Shown here: one piece after another, positions 5,163-13,829 of the stretch
Layout of the letters: every line of letters begins with the position of its first letter
How positions within the stretch are numbered: position 1 is the first letter of the stretch
Origin: Clostridiales bacterium
GTDB taxonomy: Bacteria; Bacillota; Clostridia; Christensenellales; UBA1242
Assembly: GCA_015069385.1 (NCBI GenBank)
Contig: SVIS01000008.1
Span: 1-59,230 of the forward strand
Direction of reading: 5' to 3'
Length of the DNA stretch: 59,230 bases
Position numbers and translations under genes: made by a program
The notes under the pieces: model-generated
Told to the model about the DNA's origin: nothing
The model's input: only the letters and a program-made list of their open reading frames with translations
Databases searched by the model: none

Positions 5163-7985
5163 TTAACCTGCATAATTAAATGTAATTGTTGCATTGGTTA
5201 GGTTCGTATTGGTTAAACCAATTGTAATTGCATTCCATTGCACTTCGGTACCAGTAAAATATACATTGGTTAAACTAGTACAATTATGAAATGCTTGTGC
5301 GCCAATATTTGTAACAGTACTTGGAATTATTATGCTAGTCAAGTTACTACATGAAACAAAGGCTGAAAATCCTATACTTGTAACGCCAGATGGAATGGTT
5401 ATGCTAGTTAACCCACTACAGCCATTGAAAGCATTTTCCCCAATTGCTGAAATATTGTTAGGTATTGTTGTGTTTTTGCAGCCTGCCACTAAAGTATTTG
5501 TTGCTGTTTCTATTACTGCATTACAGTTATTTCTACTATCATATACTACATTACCTGATTCTACAGTTATATTAGTCAACTTAGAATAACTCAAAGCACC
5601 TTCACTAATCCATTTTACACTAGCCGGAATAGTTAGGCTGGTTAATGACAAACATGAAATAAAAATGGAATTACCAATACATGTAACACTATTTGGTATT
5701 GTTACGCTCGTTAAATTACCACACTGCCCAAATGCTTGATCATATATAATTTTACAACTATCAGCAATAGTAAAACTAGCAACATCTGTACTTACTACAT
5801 CCATTAAAATTATATATTTACCTGTTATACTTTTTAAATATTTTCCATTATTATAACTAACTGTAGATAATACATCACAGTTCAAGAATACGGAATTACC
5901 CAACATTGTAAGAGTGTCTGGCAACTCTATATCAGTTAAAGATGTACAACCACTAAATGCACCATTTCCAATAGAAGTTACTCCGTTTGGTATTGTTATT
6001 TCAGTTAAAGATGTACAATCACTAAATGCAAATTTACCAATGCTTATAACACTACTTGGTAAAGTTACATTTATTAACGAAGAACACCAAGCAAAAGTAT
6101 ATTCTTCAATAGAGGTTATGCCATCTAAAATAGTTATACTTGTTAAACTACTACAATTAGCAAAAGCCCTATTAGATAAACTTGTTGCATTTGTAACTGC
6201 CACTGTTGTTAGCGTTGAAGGAACATATGTTGAATTTGAACTAGAAGAACTTCCACCCCAAAATTTACTTAAATAACCATCTATAAATGGAGTTGTTAAT
6301 GATTGTAAGTTTGTACAACCATATAATGCGCTACCACCAATTGTTGTCACGGTTTCAGGAATAACCAAACTAGTAATTGCGGTATTGTTATAAAAAGCAC
6401 GCAACTTAACCGAGGTAACTGTATATTCAAAACCATCGCTTGAAGTTACGGTTGATGGAATTACAATATCGCCTGTTGTTGCCGTTGTGCTTACTTGTGA
6501 AACTGTGGCTGTTGAGCCTGAATATTCGTAGAGTAAATTACCCATAGTATCACTTGCAACTTTTGGTATAAAGCATTTATATTCCACACCATTAAAGGTT
6601 ATATTTTCTTGGGTTGTATTTTCATACAAGAATGCTCCTACTGTAAAACCATTTGTAAATAATGAAGCCTTTACATACACATTTGTAGCATGTTGAACTA
6701 AACATCCCATTGAAGTAGCAGCCTCAAGCCCACTAGCAACAACAGCGCTATCTATATATACTGTTTTTAAGGCAGTACAATTAAAAGCAGAGTTTTCTAT
6801 GCTAGTTACATTACTTGGAATTGTTATGCTTTTTAAGCCAGAACCGCTAAAAACGCCGTTGTCAATGTTTTCTAAACTTTCTGGAAGTGTAATTTGTGTT
6901 AAATTAGTACTATAATCGTAATTGTAATCACCAAGTTGTGTCATACCATTTGGTAAATTTACTTCGCTCAAATTTTCACAAGAATTAAAAATACATCCAG
7001 AAGTCATATCAGTTAATGCCGATGCTATGGTAACTTTAGTTAAATTAGCACAATTAGCAAAAGCACATTCCCCAATACTTTTTACACTGATTGGAATATA
7101 TATTTGTGTTAAGTTTGGGCAACCAATACCATCGTCTGCACCAAAAGAATAACAGCCAATATATGTTATGCTATTTGGAAGGGTCAAACTTGTTAAACTA
7201 GGACAACCCTCATAAGTGTCTGGTGAATCAAAAAATCCACCATCATCTGCTATTGATGTAACAACATAGTCTGTTGTGCCATCGGTTATTACTGCTGGTA
7301 TAACAACATTGGTTGGTTCGTTTCTATAAAAAGCAACCTCGGCTGTTTCTGAATCAGCATCTAGCGTATATTTAATATCTTGATAATAATAAGCATCTTC
7401 ATTTGCATCATACTCAAGAGTTTTTGGCTTTATGTCCTTTAAAAAAATGTTTAAATTATATTTTGTTCCATCAGGAACACTCATTTCATTATTAGCAACT
7501 TTAAAGGTAAGTGTAAAATTTACTTTTTCATCTTTTGCTATAATATAGTCATTATTTTCGCTAGGAATGGCATATGCATTATATTTAGTTACAGAAGAAT
7601 CTGAATTAGTAAATGTTAATGAATAGTCCATTTCTATATATTGAATATCATTAGATGCTGTATTTTGAATGTCAAACGAAAAAGTTATGTCATTTCCGTT
7701 AGCATCAAATTCTAATGGCAATGCCAACCAATCTGCAAATTTTGAACTTATCATTTCTTGTGTTTCATCTGCTTCAATTACATATGAACTCTCAAATGTA
7801 TGATTCACTGTTGAGCCCGACAAAGTAACATTTGTAATGGTTGCGCTAACACCTGTTGTTTTAAAGCCTATAGTGCCTGTTCCTGTTAAAGTAACATACT
7901 TTATTGCGTACACGCTTATTGCTATTGCACATACACAAAGACATATTGTTACTGCATTTAATATCCACTTAAACTTATTTTTCAT
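5163..7985 (-). CDS. BspA-type leucine-rich-repeat surface protein with phase-variable-type promoter
   Basis: The 940-aa protein has an N-terminal signal segment ('ICLCVCAIAISVYA') and a β-rich module to about residue 190. Two blocks of LRR_5 repeats follow, of the type 'VTSIGNGAFSGCTSLTDI', at about 240-420 and 520-900, each introduced by a short 'Y-E/D...IPS' strand module. The C-terminus ends in the common 'TGTEVQWNAIT...NATITFNY' cap. No LPXTG, SLH or C-terminal TM was seen, so anchoring is unclear. BspA-family proteins often bind host matrix or other bacteria; that role is inferred. The gene is preceded by a poly-G spacer promoter. Confidence 0.9.
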   Translation of the reverse strand: MKNKFKWILNAVTICLCVCAIAISVYAIKYVTLTGTGTIGFKTTGVSATITNVTLSGSTVNHTFESSYVIEADETQEMISSKFADWLALPLEFDANGNDITFSFDIQNTASNDIQYIEMDYSLTFTNSDSSVTKYNAYAIPSENNDYIIAKDEKVNFTLTFKVANNEMSVPDGTKYNLNIFLKDIKPKTLEYDANEDAYYYQDIKYTLDADSETAEVAFYRNEPTNVVIPAVITDGTTDYVVTSIADDGGFFDSPDTYEGCPSLTSLTLPNSITYIGCYSFGADDGIGCPNLTQIYIPISVKSIGECAFANCANLTKVTIASALTDMTSGCIFNSCENLSEVNLPNGMTQLGDYNYDYSTNLTQITLPESLENIDNGVFSGSGLKSITIPSNVTSIENSAFNCTALKTVYIDSAVVASGLEAATSMGCLVQHATNVYVKASLFTNGFTVGAFLYENTTQENITFNGVEYKCFIPKVASDTMGNLLYEYSGSTATVSQVSTTATTGDIVIPSTVTSSDGFEYTVTSVKLRAFYNNTAITSLVIPETVTTIGGSALYGCTNLQSLTTPFIDGYLSKFWGGSSSSSNSTYVPSTLTTVAVTNATSLSNRAFANCSSLTSITILDGITSIEEYTFAWCSSLINVTLPSSVISIGKFAFSDCTSLTEITIPNGVTSIGNGAFSGCTSLTDIELPDTLTMLGNSVFLNCDVLSTVSYNNGKYLKSITGKYIILMDVVSTDVASFTIADSCKIIYDQAFGQCGNLTSVTIPNSVTCIGNSIFISCLSLTSLTIPASVKWISEGALSYSKLTNITVESGNVVYDSRNNCNAVIETATNTLVAGCKNTTIPNNISAIGENAFNGCSGLTSITIPSGVTSIGFSAFVSCSNLTSIIIPSTVTNIGAQAFHNCTSLTNVYFTGTEVQWNAITIGLTNTNLTNATITFNYAG

Positions 7986-8013
7986 ATTATCTCCTTTTAA
8001 GAAATATATTTAT

Positions 8014-8041
8014 ATATTACCCCCCCCTGAACAATTGTCAA
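8014..8041 (-). promoter_or_regulatory. Poly-G spacer promoter (copy 2), putatively phase-variable
   Basis: On the minus strand TTGACA (8036-8041) is followed by a 16-nt spacer with eight consecutive G (8020-8027), then TAATAT (8014-8019). Spacer bases outside the G run differ from the other two copies, yet the total is again 16 nt. The RBS AAAGGAG follows before ATG 7985. Confidence 0.75.
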
Positions 8042-8141
8042 CCAAAATTAAGTGGACTTTTAAATTTTTTTTGAAAGAATTTTATCTTAACTTAACTGAT
8101 ATTTTTTAAAAATTTTCAAGCAAATATTTTTTTAATATTAT

Positions 8142-8170
8142 TTGTCAACAGTTTTAAAAACGTGTACAAT
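8142..8170 (+). promoter_or_regulatory. Promoter of the FAD oxidoreductase gene
   Basis: TTGTCA (8142-8147), a 17-nt spacer and TACAAT (8165-8170), 30 nt before the start. This is a plain σA-type promoter without a G run. Confidence 0.6.
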
Positions 8171-8200
8171 AATTTTATATAACATAACAAAAGGGGAACT

Positions 8201-9580
8201 ATGAGAAATATTTTAATAATAGGTGCAGGTCCTGCTGGCATATTTACTGCACTTGAATTAGTTAAGCAAAAAAGTAATGATAAAATAACAATAATTGAAC
8301 AAGGTAAATTAATTGAAAATCGTGTTTGCCCAAAATCTAAAACACAAAAATGCATTCATTGTAAACCTTACTGCAATATAACTTCTGGTTTTAGTGGTGC
8401 TGGTGCGTTTAGTGATGGCAAACTATCACTTAATCATGAAGTGGGCGGAGATTTTCCAAACTTAGTTGGTGCTGATGTTGCTCAAAAGTTTATTGATTAT
8501 GCCGATAAAGTTTATTTAGAATTTGGTGCCGATACAAAAGTTGAGGGTGCTGTTGAAACCGAAGAAATTAAAGAAATTCGTAAATCGGCAACTATTGCAG
8601 GTTTAAAACTTGTTGATTGCCCTATTAGGCACTTAGGCACAGAAAAAGCACATAAGTTATATTACGATATAGAACAATATTTAATTAAAAATGGTGTAAC
8701 AATTATTGCAAACAAAACTTGCAATAACCTTATTATTGAAGACAACGTTTGCAAAGGCGCAATTGTAGAGGGTGAAACAATATTAGCCGATAAAGTTATT
8801 GTAGCAACTGGCAGAAAAGGTGCCGATTGGCTAGATGATATGTGCCGCACTCATGGCATTGGTCGTGAAGCCGGCATTGTTGATATTGGTGTTAGGGTTG
8901 AAGTAAGAAACGAAGTTATGGAAAAAGTAAACACTGCACTTTATGAATCTAAATTAATTGGTTACCCAAAACCATTTTGCAACAAAGTGCGCACATTCTG
9001 TCAAAATCCGGGAGGTTTTGTTAGTCAAGAAAATTACGACAACAATTTAGCAGTAGTAAATGGTCATAGTTATAAAGATTTAAAATCTGATAATACAAAT
9101 TTGGCAATACTCTGCTCTCATCACTTCACCTACCCATTTGACGATCCTATTGCATACGCACAAAAAGTTGGCGAAATGGTAAACATGCTTGGCGATAAAC
9201 ACATAATGGTACAACGTCTTGGCGATATAAAAGCAGGCAAACGCACTTGGCAAAAAGAACTTTCTCAAACAAATATTAAACATACATTAGTTGACGCCGT
9301 TGCTGGTGACATTACCGCAGCAATGCCATATAGAACCATGGTTTGCATTTTAAACTTTATTGAACAATTAGATAAAGTTGTTCCAGGCTTTGCAAGTGAT
9401 GAAACACTTTTATACGCACCAGAAATTAAATTTTATTCAAATCGTGTAAAAATGGACGAAAAACTAAACACAAATGTTAAAAACTTACACTGTCTTGGCG
9501 ATGCCAGCGGTTGGACTCGTGGCCTTATGATGAGTAGCGCAATGGGTGTTTATATGGCAAGGCAACTTTTAGAACAATAA
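8201..9580 (+). CDS. NAD(P)/FAD-dependent oxidoreductase (COG2509-type)
   Basis: The 459-aa protein has an N-terminal dinucleotide-binding 'ILIIGAGPAGIFTALEL', a conserved cysteine cluster 'RVCPKSKTQKCIHCKPYC', and the flavoprotein signatures 'GAGAFSDGKL', 'ATGRKGADWL' and C-terminal 'CLGDASGWTRGLMMSSAMG'. This matches uncharacterised FAD-dependent dehydrogenases common in Bacillota. The substrate is unknown. ATG follows AAAAGGGG. It is a single gene with its own terminator. Confidence 0.88.
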   Translation: MRNILIIGAGPAGIFTALELVKQKSNDKITIIEQGKLIENRVCPKSKTQKCIHCKPYCNITSGFSGAGAFSDGKLSLNHEVGGDFPNLVGADVAQKFIDYADKVYLEFGADTKVEGAVETEEIKEIRKSATIAGLKLVDCPIRHLGTEKAHKLYYDIEQYLIKNGVTIIANKTCNNLIIEDNVCKGAIVEGETILADKVIVATGRKGADWLDDMCRTHGIGREAGIVDIGVRVEVRNEVMEKVNTALYESKLIGYPKPFCNKVRTFCQNPGGFVSQENYDNNLAVVNGHSYKDLKSDNTNLAILCSHHFTYPFDDPIAYAQKVGEMVNMLGDKHIMVQRLGDIKAGKRTWQKELSQTNIKHTLVDAVAGDITAAMPYRTMVCILNFIEQLDKVVPGFASDETLLYAPEIKFYSNRVKMDEKLNTNVKNLHCLGDASGWTRGLMMSSAMGVYMARQLLEQ

Positions 9581-9585
9581 AATAA

Positions 9586-9611
9586 AACAGGGCAATAATT
9601 TTGCCTTGTTT
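9586..9611 (+). terminator. Intrinsic terminator after the FAD oxidoreductase
   Basis: The stem AACAGGGCAA / TTGCCTTGTT is followed by a T run. Confidence 0.75.
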
Positions 9612-9627
9612 TTTTAAAAATCAAATA

Positions 9628-9656
9628 TTGACTTTTATTATTATTAACTATATAAT
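9628..9656 (+). promoter_or_regulatory. Promoter giving an apparently leaderless mRNA
   Basis: TTGACT (9628-9633), a 17-nt spacer and TATAAT (9651-9656). The ATG at 9663 begins 7 nt after the -10 box, where transcription should start, and no RBS exists between. Confidence 0.65.
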
Positions 9657-9662
9657 TTAAGC

Positions 9663-10382
9663 ATGGATAATATGAAAATAAATTTAGTTAATACATTAAA
9701 AAATTTTAATAATCTTAATGATGAAGAAAAAATTCGTGTTAGAAAAAAAGTTTCCGCTATACTGGATAATATGTATGAAGATTTTTTTGCTTTATGTAAA
9801 CAAGACAAGCAATTAAATGAATTGTTAGATAAATTAGATAACATTAATAATATTTTAGAGTTTGATTTTTCTGCAGAGTTTTATTCTGGTTCATATAATT
9901 ATGATGTAAAATATAGCAATAAATTATATAATTATGAAAAAAAATTGGCTGAAAACTATGAAAAAATTGTAGCCGAAATTAAATCAAAAATAGAAAAATT
10001 AGAAAATAGTAAAACAGGTTTATTTAAACAAAAACGTATTCAAAAATTAGAAGAACAACTTAAACAAATTAATGCAAGTGTAAAACATTATAAAAATGCT
10101 TTAGAAAAGAAAAAATTACAAGAATATTATTTAGAAAACGTAAGCACATTATTTACTCCTCTTGAACAAAAAGCACAAGAAATTATTAAAAAATATGCAG
10201 ATAAAACTTTTGATAAATATTTAAGTAAATATCCAATTATTATTGCTTGCCCAAAATCTATTATGCATTTAAGCCATAGAAATTATATAAATTCTGATTA
10301 TTTAAATAATGTTTTGCAAAACAATCATGATGAAATATTAGACATTATGATAAACGAAACTTTGGATGAAAAAGTAATGTAA
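9663..10382 (+). CDS. Hypothetical coiled-coil protein, likely leaderless
   Basis: The 239-aa protein is charged and Lys/Glu/Asn-rich. It has a predicted coiled coil at about residues 95-160 ('KLEEQLKQINASVKH') and no signal or membrane segment. No recognised family. A near-perfect σA promoter places the transcription start at or within 2-3 nt of the ATG, so translation probably begins on a leaderless transcript. A second in-frame ATG four codons in also lacks an RBS. Confidence 0.65.
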   Translation: MDNMKINLVNTLKNFNNLNDEEKIRVRKKVSAILDNMYEDFFALCKQDKQLNELLDKLDNINNILEFDFSAEFYSGSYNYDVKYSNKLYNYEKKLAENYEKIVAEIKSKIEKLENSKTGLFKQKRIQKLEEQLKQINASVKHYKNALEKKKLQEYYLENVSTLFTPLEQKAQEIIKKYADKTFDKYLSKYPIIIACPKSIMHLSHRNYINSDYLNNVLQNNHDEILDIMINETLDEKVM

Positions 10383-10385
10383 TTT

Positions 10386-10412
10386 AAAACCACTAATTAT
10401 TTAGTGGTTTTT
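10386..10412 (+). terminator. Terminator after the coiled-coil protein gene
   Basis: The stem AAACCACTAA / TTAGTGGTTT (4-nt loop) is followed by TTTTTT. Confidence 0.8.
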
Positions 10413-10416
10413 TTAT

Positions 10417-10447
10417 AAAAAATATGCCCTATAAAAGGACATATTTT
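10417..10447 (-). terminator. Terminator of rplJ-rplL
   Basis: On the minus strand AAAAATATGTCC / GGGCATATTTTTT (one G-U pair) forms a hairpin followed by T, 30 nt past the rplL stop. Confidence 0.75.
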
Positions 10448-10476
10448 TAATATACAAACTTTTTAAATTTTTAAAA

Positions 10477-10845
10477 TTACTTAAGTTCTACTGTAGCGCC
10501 AGCTTCTTTAAGTTTAGCTTCCATTTCTTTAGCTTGTTCTGTTGGAACGTTTTCTTTAATGTTTGATGGAGCGCCATCAACCAAAGCTTTAGCTTCTGAA
10601 AGGCCAAGACCAGTGATTTCTCTAACTGCTTTAATAACAGCAATTTTGTTTGCTCCAACTTCTTTTAAAGCAACTGTAAATTCCGTTTTTTCTTCTGCAG
10701 CGGCAGCACCACCTGCAACTGCTGGGCCAGCAACTACTGCAGCAGCAGCGCTAACGCCAAATTCTTCTTCTAACATTTTAACAAGTTCGTTGATTTCAAC
10801 AACTGTTTTTGTTTTGATTTCTTCAACAATTTCTCTTAATTCCAT
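10477..10845 (-). CDS. rplL: 50S ribosomal protein L7/L12
   Basis: The 122-aa protein has the N-terminal dimerisation helices, an Ala/Gly-rich hinge (about residues 34-50, '[18 protein letters not shown]') and the C-terminal factor-binding domain '[20 protein letters not shown]'. As the multicopy stalk protein it recruits translation GTPases. It lies 35 nt after rplJ, preceded by AGGAG, in the usual rplJ-rplL operon; rplK/rplA and rpoB are not adjacent in this window. Confidence 0.98.
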   Translation of the reverse strand: MELREIVEEIKTKTVVEINELVKMLEEEFGVSAAAAVVAGPAVAGGAAAAEEKTEFTVALKEVGANKIAVIKAVREITGLGLSEAKALVDGAPSNIKENVPTEQAKEMEAKLKEAGATVELK

Positions 10846-10880
10846 TTTAATATTCTCCTATTAATATTTTTTATTTTAAT

Positions 10881-11372
10881 TTAAGCACCTTGCTTTTCTG
10901 CAATTGCATTAAGCGCAATAGCAACTGAGCGAACAGGGCTTTGAAGTAAGTATAAAAGTTTTGATATAAGCACTTCTTTTGATGGGATTTTTGCAAGTTG
11001 TTCAACCATTGCAGCGTCAATTCTTTCACCATTTAAAATGCCACATTTAACTTGCATTTTTTTAGTTTTTTCTGATGTTTCAACAATAATTTTAGGACCA
11101 CTAACTTCATCTTTCATTCCAAAAGCAACAGCAGTTGTACCTTCTAAAACATCTTCATAACCAGTCATGCCAAGTTCTTGTAATGCCTTTAATATAAGTC
11201 TATTTTTATAAACTTTATATTCAACATTAGCATTTCTAAGTTCTGCACGCATTTTAGTGTCTTCTTCAACAGTTAAACCGCGGTAATCAACAAAAGTAAG
11301 TGATACGGCATTGCTGATTTTGTTTTTGATTTCTTCAACAATAACCTTTTTTGCTTCTAAATTAGCACTCAC
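10881..11372 (-). CDS. rplJ: 50S ribosomal protein L10
   Basis: The 163-aa protein has the L10 N-terminal 'FVDYRGLTVEEDTKMRAELR' and the C-terminal helix that binds L7/L12 dimers. The start is GTG at 11372, with GGAGG 8 nt upstream; no ATG is better placed. L10 anchors the stalk to 23S rRNA and controls its own operon by binding the leader immediately upstream. Confidence 0.98.
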   Translation of the reverse strand: MSANLEAKKVIVEEIKNKISNAVSLTFVDYRGLTVEEDTKMRAELRNANVEYKVYKNRLILKALQELGMTGYEDVLEGTTAVAFGMKDEVSGPKIIVETSEKTKKMQVKCGILNGERIDAAMVEQLAKIPSKEVLISKLLYLLQSPVRSVAIALNAIAEKQGA

Positions 11373-11399
11373 GTTTTTTGCCTCCTATTTAATATTAAA

Positions 11400-11560
11400 G
11401 TTTGTATATGCAAATTAAAAAATGCCTTTTGCAGACCAAGGAAAGCTGCATAAAGGCACAATAACCACATACACAAAACTTTAACCTCGGCAAGTACTAA
11501 TGTTTACGGGCTAAATGCCCACTTGCTGTCTTTGGAAAAAGACAAATATTTAATTTACTT
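11400..11560 (-). ncRNA. L10 ribosomal protein leader with attenuator terminator
   Basis: On the minus strand the region contains the conserved L10-leader core 'AAGACAGCAAGTGG...TACTTGCCGAGGT', which mimics the L10 site on 23S rRNA. Downstream is a strong intrinsic terminator, TGCCTTTATGCAG / CTGCAAAAGGCA followed by six T (11423-11458), before rplJ. In the known family, excess L10 binds the leader and lowers expression. The promoter is at 11566-11594 (TTGATT, 17 nt, TATACT). Confidence 0.88.
11423..11458 (-). terminator. L10-leader attenuator terminator
   Basis: The stem TGCCTTTATGCAG / CTGCAAAAGGCA is followed on the minus strand by TTTTTT, 50 nt upstream of the rplJ start. Confidence 0.85.
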
Positions 11561-11565
11561 TGCAG

Positions 11566-11594
11566 AGTATAACACACAAAAAACATAAAATCAA
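11566..11594 (-). promoter_or_regulatory. Promoter of the rplJ-rplL operon
   Basis: On the minus strand TTGATT (11589-11594), a 17-nt spacer and TATACT (11566-11571) precede the L10 leader. Confidence 0.75.
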
Positions 11595-11642
11595 GTGTAT
11601 TTTTAATATTTTTTAAATTAATTATGTTCACAAAGAACACTA

Positions 11643-11951
11643 TTACTTAAGCAACTCAAGTAAAATTTGTTTTACAGCAAGTTTTTTCTTTTCATCGGCT
11701 TGTTTTAATAAGGTTAATAACTCTTTATCTGTTTTGTAAGAATCAATATTTTCATAATAAAATTCTTCAGCGGTAATTCCACATGCTTCGCATATGTCTA
11801 AGATAACTCTTGCCGATGGCTCATATTCGCCATGCTCCATTTTTGTTATATATGCAGAACTTTTATCTATGCTTAAACTTAATGCTTTTGCACTCAAGTT
11901 CGCCTTATTCCTAAAGTAACCTATTCTGTTGATAATATCTTTTACATTCAT
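11643..11951 (-). CDS. XRE-family helix-turn-helix regulator
   Basis: The 102-aa protein has an N-terminal Cro/CI-type HTH ('KALSLSIDKSSAYITKME' at about residues 22-40) and a short C-terminal helical tail. It is paralogous to the genes at 25091 and 25554, sharing a 'KANLSA...SL...S.AYI' core, an 'FYY' segment and a C-terminal 'LLELLK/LLKNLK'. It is probably a small autoregulated repressor. The upstream 11-bp inverted repeat at 11964-11998 is a candidate operator or mRNA hairpin. AGAGGA precedes the ATG. Confidence 0.85.
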   Translation of the reverse strand: MNVKDIINRIGYFRNKANLSAKALSLSIDKSSAYITKMEHGEYEPSARVILDICEACGITAEEFYYENIDSYKTDKELLTLLKQADEKKKLAVKQILLELLK

Positions 11952-11963
11952 AACTAAATCCTC

Positions 11964-11998
11964 TACTAAAAATTATAAAATGCTTTCAATTTTTAGTA
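11964..11998 (-). promoter_or_regulatory. 11-bp inverted repeat upstream of the XRE gene
   Basis: Perfect arms TACTAAAAATT (11964-11974) and AATTTTTAGTA (11988-11998) are separated by 13 nt, directly upstream of the RBS. An operator for the XRE protein or a 5' UTR hairpin are both possible. Confidence 0.45.
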
Positions 11999-12070
11999 TG
12001 TGATATAGCAAGTATAAAATTCCTATAGTATAAATAATAAATTTACATGGTATAAATTTATATTAAAAAT

Positions 12071-12099
12071 TTGACCTTAAAATATATTTTATGTAATAT
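12071..12099 (+). promoter_or_regulatory. Promoter giving an apparently leaderless mRNA
   Basis: TTGACC (12071-12076), a 17-nt spacer and TAATAT (12094-12099). The ATG at 12106 starts 7 nt after the -10 box, with no room for an RBS. Confidence 0.6.
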
Positions 12100-12105
12100 G
12101 TATAT

Positions 12106-12588
12106 ATGAATTTATATAATATGACCAAACCAGAAATTGAAAATTACTTCTTCCCAAACAAAGAAATAAAAAATATAAAAGATAAATATTTTGTGACACT
12201 TAAACAAATAGTTGGTGTTAATAATTTTTTTGGTTACGAAAAATTGTCTGATGATGACAGGGTGCAGTTGCAGCATAATTTTTCTAAACAAATTGCTAAC
12301 TATTTGGGTAAAAATAAAAATATGCTTTTAGAATTTACAAAAGCATATAAATTAGACAATATTCAAAAACTAGGTGAAGTTTTATTGCATAGTATTGTAA
12401 TTGACGAAGTTTTAAAAATAAAAGATGAAAAATATGATATTTATTTTGATAAAAACTCTATATTATATTTTGATAATGAATATCCACCACTTGCAACAAA
12501 AACAAACAAAATAAATAATATAATTAATTATTGCAAACAATTAAATAATATTTTATTAGAAATAAAAAAATATTTTAAAATGCATTAA
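12106..12588 (+). CDS. Hypothetical protein, likely leaderless
   Basis: The 160-aa soluble, helical, Lys/Asn/Ile-rich protein has no recognised domain. It lies divergently from the XRE gene, and the promoter places its transcription start at the ATG. A transfer origin with the XRE neighbour is possible but base composition does not stand out. Confidence 0.6.
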   Translation: MNLYNMTKPEIENYFFPNKEIKNIKDKYFVTLKQIVGVNNFFGYEKLSDDDRVQLQHNFSKQIANYLGKNKNMLLEFTKAYKLDNIQKLGEVLLHSIVIDEVLKIKDEKYDIYFDKNSILYFDNEYPPLATKTNKINNIINYCKQLNNILLEIKKYFKMH

Positions 12589-12591
12589 CAA

Positions 12592-12621
12592 AAAAAGTTG
12601 CCATTATAAAGGCAACTTTTT
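12592..12621 (+). terminator. Intrinsic terminator
   Basis: A perfect stem AAAAAGTTGCC / GGCAACTTTTT with an 8-nt loop. It serves the gene at 12106 and possibly, in reverse, the tRNA on the minus strand. The same stem core recurs at 54254-54282. Confidence 0.85.
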
Positions 12622-12624
12622 TAA

Positions 12625-12701
12625 TGGTTGCAGGGAGCGGATTTGAACCACTGACCTCCGGGTTATGAGCCCGGCGAGCTTCCGAACTGCTCTACCCTGC
12701 G
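12625..12701 (-). tRNA. Initiator tRNA-fMet (anticodon CAT)
   Basis: The 77-nt gene on the minus strand has acceptor arms CGCAGGG / CCCTGCA with a C1-A72 mismatch, an anticodon stem with three G-C pairs (GGGCTCATAACCC) and an encoded CCA end. The mismatch and GGG/CCC stem are initiator hallmarks. The T arm reads GTGGTTCAAATCCGC. Confidence 0.95.
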
Positions 12702-12717
12702 ATATATTAACGATGGT

Positions 12718-12746
12718 AGTATAACGCATTAAATTATTTTTGTCAA
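12718..12746 (-). promoter_or_regulatory. Promoter of tRNA-fMet
   Basis: On the minus strand TTGACA (12741-12746), a 17-nt spacer and TATACT (12718-12723), 17 nt before the tRNA. Confidence 0.8.
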
Positions 12747-12864
12747 CACCTATTTTTTATAATGTTTAAATAAAAATGACTTAAAATATAATAAATTGTA
12801 AAAATATATACTTAACTTGCAATAAAAATTAAATTATTATATATTATTTATAAAAGGAAAAATT

Positions 12865-13725
12865 ATGAAACCTATTTTTGGTATTGATATTACAACAGAT
12901 AAAAAAAATACAAAAATGAATGCAGAAGAATTTATTATTCGCACAACATCTAATGCTTGCCAGCAAAATATTAAAACTGCAGAAAAAAATTATGAAGTGG
13001 CTGAAAAACTAGAAAAACTTCCTACTTTTTTAAATATTATAAAATATGCATGCGGCATTTTAGGGTTAATATCAGTTACTGCAATTTTTGAAAGTGGTAT
13101 TGATATAGGTTTTGCTCAAGCATATAAAAATGCATCATATATTATTTGGATAAGTTTTGCTTTAATAATAATATGGCTTATACTCTGCTTTATTTCACAT
13201 AAAAAGAAAAAATTGCATAAAAGCGAAACAAATCATGCTATATCTGTATTAGACCAAAATATTAAAAATTCATATGAAGATTTAAATATTCCTGAAACAG
13301 CAAGCAATTTAGATATTTTAGGTTTTTGTTATAAAATAAAAAATGATGAGCCTGTTGTTAAAAGTGTTGGGTTGTCAATAACACCATATATTAATTTAAA
13401 CTCAAAAATTTTTATAGAAAATAATAATTTATGCATAGCAGATGCAGAAAACGTTTATGCTTTTTCATTAGAGAAATTAAAAAGTATTAAAACAATTAAA
13501 AAATCAATTACTCTTCCATTTTGGAATAAAGAAGAATTACCAAATGATGATAAATATAAAGAATATAAAATAGTTGTTAACATGGGGTTTGTTTTAGTAA
13601 AGTTTTATTACATTCTTGAATTAGAACATAATAATCAAACCTATGGCATTTATTTTCCTAATTACGAACTACCTACAATAGAAAAAATTACTGGAATAAT
13701 TGCTGAAAATAATAATCAAAAATAA
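12865..13725 (+). CDS. Hypothetical membrane protein with two TM segments
   Basis: The 286-aa protein has a soluble N-terminal region, two adjacent membrane helices (about residues 53-75 and 90-112), a Lys-rich stop-transfer 'SHKKKKLHKSE' and a C-terminal cytosolic domain of about 160 residues. No recognised family. AAAAGGA precedes the ATG. A lipoprotein gene follows after 104 nt with its own promoter. Confidence 0.65.
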   Translation: MKPIFGIDITTDKKNTKMNAEEFIIRTTSNACQQNIKTAEKNYEVAEKLEKLPTFLNIIKYACGILGLISVTAIFESGIDIGFAQAYKNASYIIWISFALIIIWLILCFISHKKKKLHKSETNHAISVLDQNIKNSYEDLNIPETASNLDILGFCYKIKNDEPVVKSVGLSITPYINLNSKIFIENNNLCIADAENVYAFSLEKLKSIKTIKKSITLPFWNKEELPNDDKYKEYKIVVNMGFVLVKFYYILELEHNNQTYGIYFPNYELPTIEKITGIIAENNNQK

Positions 13726-13829
13726 TATATTTAAAAACAAACTTTTGCATTATTTTAGCCTAATCTTAATTGACATAACTTTTAAAATTATTATAAAATA
13801 CACTCAATAATAAATAAAGGGAGATTATT

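Noticed and set aside
5914-6276. ORF of 120 aa (and 5332-5589) on the plus strand
   Set aside because: Antisense to the LRR repeats of the 940-aa protein; no RBS and repeat-like composition only because the repeats are read backwards.
10559-10864. ORF of 101 aa on the plus strand
   Set aside because: Antisense to rplL; Ala/Ser-rich because of the L7/L12 hinge.
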